Source: Nevskia sp. | Lineage (GTDB): Bacteria; Pseudomonadota; Gammaproteobacteria; Nevskiales; Nevskiaceae | DNA: 64,000 nucleotides | Assembly: GCA_021732745.1 (NCBI GenBank) | Contig: JAKFUK010000002.1 | Location: 744,001 to 808,000, forward strand | Direction: 5' to 3' | Shown here: in pieces, positions 61,132-64,000 of the stretch | Layout of the letters: every line of letters starts with the position of its first letter | Numbering within the stretch: the first letter of the stretch is position 1 | Position numbers and translations under genes: made by a program | Notes under the pieces: model-generated | Seen by the model: the letters and a program-made list of their open reading frames with translations, nothing else | Told to the model about the DNA's origin: nothing | The model's database searches: none

Positions 61132-61354
61132 CGAAAGCACCCCGAATCGAGACAGCAGTTCTTGAAACAAGCGCGCGGAACCGCAGGGGCAGGGGTCGTT
61201 GCGACCGAGCTTTTCCAGCAATTCCTTGTTCCCGTGCACGAAACGATGACCGCGCTTGACGCGGGTTTCGGACGGGAAACCCTTCCTACGCTTGCTCGAG
61301 ACCTCGAAACAACACCTGTTCGTCGGCCAGCAGCAGCTTGTCGTTGATGTTCAT
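61100..61354 (-). CDS. SEC-C zinc-motif small protein readable only with three +1 frameshifts
   Basis: With ATG 61352-61354, the 83-residue protein begins [20 protein letters not shown], continues [51 protein letters not shown] and ends [12 protein letters not shown] before TGA 61100-61102. CPCGS...FKNCC is the SEC-C zinc motif. To read it, one base must be skipped at three places: TTG-TTT-C near 61309, TTG-TTT-C near 61167 and TGC-TTT-C near 61136. Each time TTT is followed by C, giving TTC (Phe). Without shifts, the frame ends after 22 residues. A strong ribosome binding site AAGGAG lies 7 nt upstream. It may be a programmed-frameshift gene or a pseudogene. Confidence 0.6.
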
Positions 61355-61361
61355 GGCACCA

Positions 61362-61367
61362 CTCCTT
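61362..61367 (-). promoter_or_regulatory. Shine-Dalgarno site of the SEC-C gene
   Basis: AAGGAG on the minus strand, 7 nt before the ATG at 61354. This is among the strongest ribosome binding sites in the window, which argues that the frameshifted gene is translated. Confidence 0.85.
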
Positions 61368-61514
61368 TTCAGATTCCCCCGTTGCGAGGGCGGCGGACGA
61401 TACCGCCGATCGCCGGCCTTGATCTGTGCGCTGGTTCACATTGGCGACCTGCTTGAGCCGGTTTCCGGCCGGATTGCGCATCCAGATCAGACAACCCCCG
61501 ATCCGGACCCGATC

Positions 61515-62024
61515 ATGGAACATCGCCAGCTCACCGAACGCCTCCAGAAACTCCAGCGCCCCGCCGCGAAACCGGCCATGCCGCGAGCGCCGAAGCCAAT
61601 CCCGCAGCGTCTCAGGACGCGCGCCTGGCTGTTGCGCGGCATTTCCAGTATTCCCGGCGAACTGCTGCTGAGTGGCGAGCGGCTGAGCTTCACGGCAGAA
61701 GGCTACGGCTCGGCGTGGTCGTTCCAGCTGCGCCGTCTCGAACGCGAATCGGCGGAAGTCGGCCTTGCGAAACGGATCGAACAGGGCACACCGGCCCGGG
61801 TATTCGATCTGCCGCTGGGCGAGGTGCAGATCGTGTTCCCCTGGTACTACTTCAGCGGCGGGCTGAAGGTTCGCAGCGGCGGCCGGGAATACCGGATCAG
61901 CTTCGGCGCGCAGGCCAGCTCACGCGGCAGCGTGAATGCGATCGGCGAGCTGCGCGAGGTGTGGCGGATGCGGGCCAATGGAAAGCGGTGGCGGGTGGTG
62001 CTGGCGGACTCGATCCTGCGCTAA
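61515..62024 (+). CDS. Hypothetical protein, GRAM/PH-like
   Basis: The 169-residue product has a basic, proline-rich N-terminus (to about residue 35). Alternating strands follow (AWLLRGISSIPGELLLSGER, LSFTAEGYGSAWSFQL, RVFDLPLGEVQIVFPWYYFS, GGLKVRSGGREYRISFG) that look like a GRAM or PH-like fold, usually a membrane- or lipid-binding module. No known family is recognised with certainty. It diverges from the SEC-C gene with a 160-nt gap. Confidence 0.65.
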   Translation: MEHRQLTERLQKLQRPAAKPAMPRAPKPIPQRLRTRAWLLRGISSIPGELLLSGERLSFTAEGYGSAWSFQLRRLERESAEVGLAKRIEQGTPARVFDLPLGEVQIVFPWYYFSGGLKVRSGGREYRISFGAQASSRGSVNAIGELREVWRMRANGKRWRVVLADSILR

Positions 62025-62070
62025 AACCTGAACGAAGCACGACACGAAGCGCCAGCAACTTGAAGAATTG

Positions 62071-62565
62071 TTAGACCGCGCCCTTCCGAATGACGTCGAG
62101 TGTCAAGCCGTAAAACGATTCAGTTTTGACTTCATCGTTCCAGACCTCCTCGAAAGGGTGACGCTTCAGATACCACATCATCCCGCGACACCACGATCTC
62201 CAGACGTGCCGATGAATGTAACCTTCTTGGTAAAAGAGAAACTCCTCGGCGCACAGATTGAAGTAATCAACAATAAGGCTGCGCTGCTCTTGAGTTATCT
62301 CCACGCCTTGGATCGCCATCTCAGCAAGAGGCCCATTGAGTTCGTCGTAGCGAGCGTTGAACTGCGTGAACAACTGATGGAATAACTGGGTTTCTGCAAG
62401 CTTCTGCTGTTGGACGAAATAGCAAAAGCCCAAGGTGCCAGCGATGCTCGAGCCGACCAAGCCCACGCTGTCGTTACCGCCAAAAAAGAATGCTGCGGTC
62501 GCGAGCAGTCCGCCGACCAGAAGTGCGATCCACCAGTAATGCCTGAAGATGAAGTGTCGATTCAT
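62071..62565 (-). CDS. Two-helix membrane protein of unknown function
   Basis: The 164-residue product starts MNRHFIFRHYWWIALLVGGL and has two membrane helices (about residues 10-32 and 34-52). A cytoplasmic helical domain follows with FHQLFTQFNARYDELNGPLA and IVDYFNLCAEEFLFYQEGYI. The pattern resembles DUF4760-like proteins. Base composition is lower in G+C than the neighbours, which may indicate acquisition. It ends 46 nt after the plus-strand hypothetical gene. Confidence 0.6.
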   Translation of the reverse strand: MNRHFIFRHYWWIALLVGGLLATAAFFFGGNDSVGLVGSSIAGTLGFCYFVQQQKLAETQLFHQLFTQFNARYDELNGPLAEMAIQGVEITQEQRSLIVDYFNLCAEEFLFYQEGYIHRHVWRSWCRGMMWYLKRHPFEEVWNDEVKTESFYGLTLDVIRKGAV

Positions 62566-62577
62566 TGCTTGTGCGAT

Positions 62578-64000
62578 TTAAGAACGCTTCAAATGCCCCG
62601 CCAGCCGCACCGCCATCGCCACAATCGTCAAGGTCGGATTGGCGTGGCTCGACGTCGGAAACACCGCGCTGCTGGCGATGAACAGATTCGGGCGTTCGAA
62701 AACCGCGCAGTGGCCGTCGACCACGCCATCGGCCGCCGTCGCGGCCATGCGCGCGGTGCCGATGTGATGGCCGCCGAGTGGCACGCAGTGGGCCATGCGC
62801 TGGCGCAGTGCGGCGTCGTCGAATTCCAGACGCGCCGCTGATCCGGCGCTGACCGTTTCCCGCAGCAGGCGGAAAGCGCGGCAGGCGGCGTCGATGTCGG
62901 CTTCCGGCAGCTGCCATTCGACCTTCACGCGCGGCACGCCGTGAGTGTCGTGGCTGTCGGGGATCAGGCTGATGCGGCTGTCGGCGTTCGGGGTCTGCTC
63001 GCAGTTGAATTCCAGCGGGTAGCTGCCGTCGGCATTGGCGACCAGGGTGTACGGCAGCTTGCGCTCGGCGAGGAAGCGCTTGAACACCATGTCGTACACG
63101 AACTTGATCAGCGACGGCAGGCCGAACAGCACGTTGCGGATGTGCTGCCAGCGCGTGCCGGCGAAAGTGACGTTGGCGTTGTGCTGGAGGATCGTCTGGT
63201 ATTCCTTGATGAGGATGGATTTCGCCAGGAAAATCATCGACATGACGCTGGAGCCGTGGCGGGCATCCGAGTAGTCCGGGAAATGCAGGCGGAACGCGGT
63301 GTTGAGCAGGCGATGCTGGCGCTGCGCCTCGGCGGTGAACAGCAGCTTGCGGCGGCAGTAGACGCCTTCATGGGTGCGCTCGAAAGCGAACTGGGTGGCA
63401 GCGCCATTCGGGATCAGGCGGCCGAAGGTGTTCTCGAAATGGCACTGGTACCAGCGGCCGACGTGGTCGCTCTGGTTGCCGATGTTGGACGCCAGCAGCA
63501 GCCGCGCGACTTCGATGCCGCCGGTGGCGAGCACGAAGCGGGCGGCCTCAATGTCGCGCCTGGTGCCGCTGGCATCGACCACCGTGATCGAGGCGATCGC
63601 CGCCTGATCGGCCGTGCTGTTCAGGGCGACACAGCGCGCGTCGGTCACCACCGTGACGTTTTTTGATCCGATCAGGCGTTCGCGGTAACGGCTGCCGAAG
63701 TTCGTCGGCAGGCTGTAGCGCTCGATGATGTCGGTCTGCACCACGCCCCGGCCATCGAAGCCGGCAATGGTTTCCGGGGCTTTCGCGATCGACTCACGCG
63801 CCGTGAAGGCAAACGCTCCGGCATCGCAGTATTCAAGCGCTTTCGGATAGTGCTGGGCGACCTCGTCATGACTGATCGGCCAGCCGCTGCCCGGAATGTG
63901 CTCGCGCGGCTCGAAGTCGATCGGGTCGTAGGGCACGCAGCGCCCGCCCCAGATGCTGGTGGTGCCGCCGAGGCCGATGCGGCGGTACTGGGTTGGATCG
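62578..64000 (-). CDS. GMC-family oxidoreductase (cut by window edge)
   Basis: The visible 474 codons continue without a stop to the window edge; the N-terminal FAD-binding part is missing. Seen parts include GLGGTTSIWGGRCVPYDPID, RFVLATGGIEVARLLLAS, HCVPLGGHHIGTARMA and SSAVFPTSSHANPTLTIVAM, the GMC signatures near the C-terminus. His-His in GGHHIGT is the catalytic pair. The family oxidises alcohols, sugars or sterols with FAD. The 3' end is 12 nt from the membrane protein gene. Confidence 0.85.
   Translation of the reverse strand, partial: DPTQYRRIGLGGTTSIWGGRCVPYDPIDFEPREHIPGSGWPISHDEVAQHYPKALEYCDAGAFAFTARESIAKAPETIAGFDGRGVVQTDIIERYSLPTNFGSRYRERLIGSKNVTVVTDARCVALNSTADQAAIASITVVDASGTRRDIEAARFVLATGGIEVARLLLASNIGNQSDHVGRWYQCHFENTFGRLIPNGAATQFAFERTHEGVYCRRKLLFTAEAQRQHRLLNTAFRLHFPDYSDARHGSSVMSMIFLAKSILIKEYQTILQHNANVTFAGTRWQHIRNVLFGLPSLIKFVYDMVFKRFLAERKLPYTLVANADGSYPLEFNCEQTPNADSRISLIPDSHDTHGVPRVKVEWQLPEADIDAACRAFRLLRETVSAGSAARLEFDDAALRQRMAHCVPLGGHHIGTARMAATAADGVVDGHCAVFERPNLFIASSAVFPTSSHANPTLTIVAMAVRLAGHLKRS

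Overview
The window is G+C-rich, densely coded DNA from a free-living, aerobic, Gram-negative bacterium. The mutY-yggX pair, rsmE, dusC, a cyanide-insensitive bd oxidase, a TonB/ExbBD outer-membrane uptake locus and two acyl-CoA dehydrogenases point to Gammaproteobacteria. A Nevskiales/Xanthomonadales-like lineage is my guess, not something the sequence proves. Genes lie on both strands with many 1-4 nt overlaps. Much of the non-coding DNA is short palindromic repeats.

Layout. 0-6.6 kb: a cut HicB-type gene, rsmE, a lipoprotein aminopeptidase, a CYTH protein, a molybdopterin oxidoreductase, a HAD phosphatase and a metallo-beta-lactamase-fold hydrolase. 6.7-8.9 kb: a lower-G+C patch with a lipoprotein, an AHH-family nuclease toxin broken by an in-frame TGA, and an Imm11-like immunity protein. 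9-17.4 kb: an ABC-2 exporter, a secreted alpha/beta hydrolase, a LuxR regulator, a uracil-DNA glycosylase and a cydAB-DUF2474 operon. 17.5-25.4 kb: dusC, an acyl-CoA dehydrogenase, DUF1223, a haem-c protein, a pseudouridine synthase and a nuclease-helicase fusion. 25.5-32.7 kb: an arsenosugar gene set diverging from a VTT-flavoprotein, rhodanese and sterol-desaturase operon. 32.8-41 kb: tRNA-Phe, yggX, mutY, asmA, an M3 peptidase and a 5'-nucleotidase lipoprotein. 41.4-46.4 kb: exbD-tonB-receptor-exbB-exbD, with an amber codon in the receptor. 46.5-54.3 kb: an XRE regulator, two small membrane proteins, an MHS-type transporter beside acs, a frameshifted bicupin and an AraC regulator. 54.3-57.2 kb: two VapBC-type toxin-antitoxin pairs flanking an unusual acyl-CoA-dehydrogenase-fold enzyme. 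57.3-64 kb: tex, DUF2804, a tyrosine phosphatase, a SEC-C zinc-motif gene, two unknown proteins and a cut GMC oxidoreductase.

Three observations stand out. First, the small SEC-C gene at 61100-61354 gives a coherent 83-residue protein only if the ribosome shifts +1 three times. Each shift falls at a TTT codon followed by C, and a strong ribosome binding site precedes the gene. Second, eight paired palindromic elements (REP/BIME-like, five stem families) begin with GTAG, and in six genes the TAG of that motif is the stop codon. Third, the arsenosugar genes face a membrane/redox operon that suggests a path to membrane arsenolipids. Several other genes carry single lesions (TGA, TAG, one -1 frameshift). 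Either this strain has real pseudogenes or the assembly carries some errors, and this bears on the SEC-C case too.
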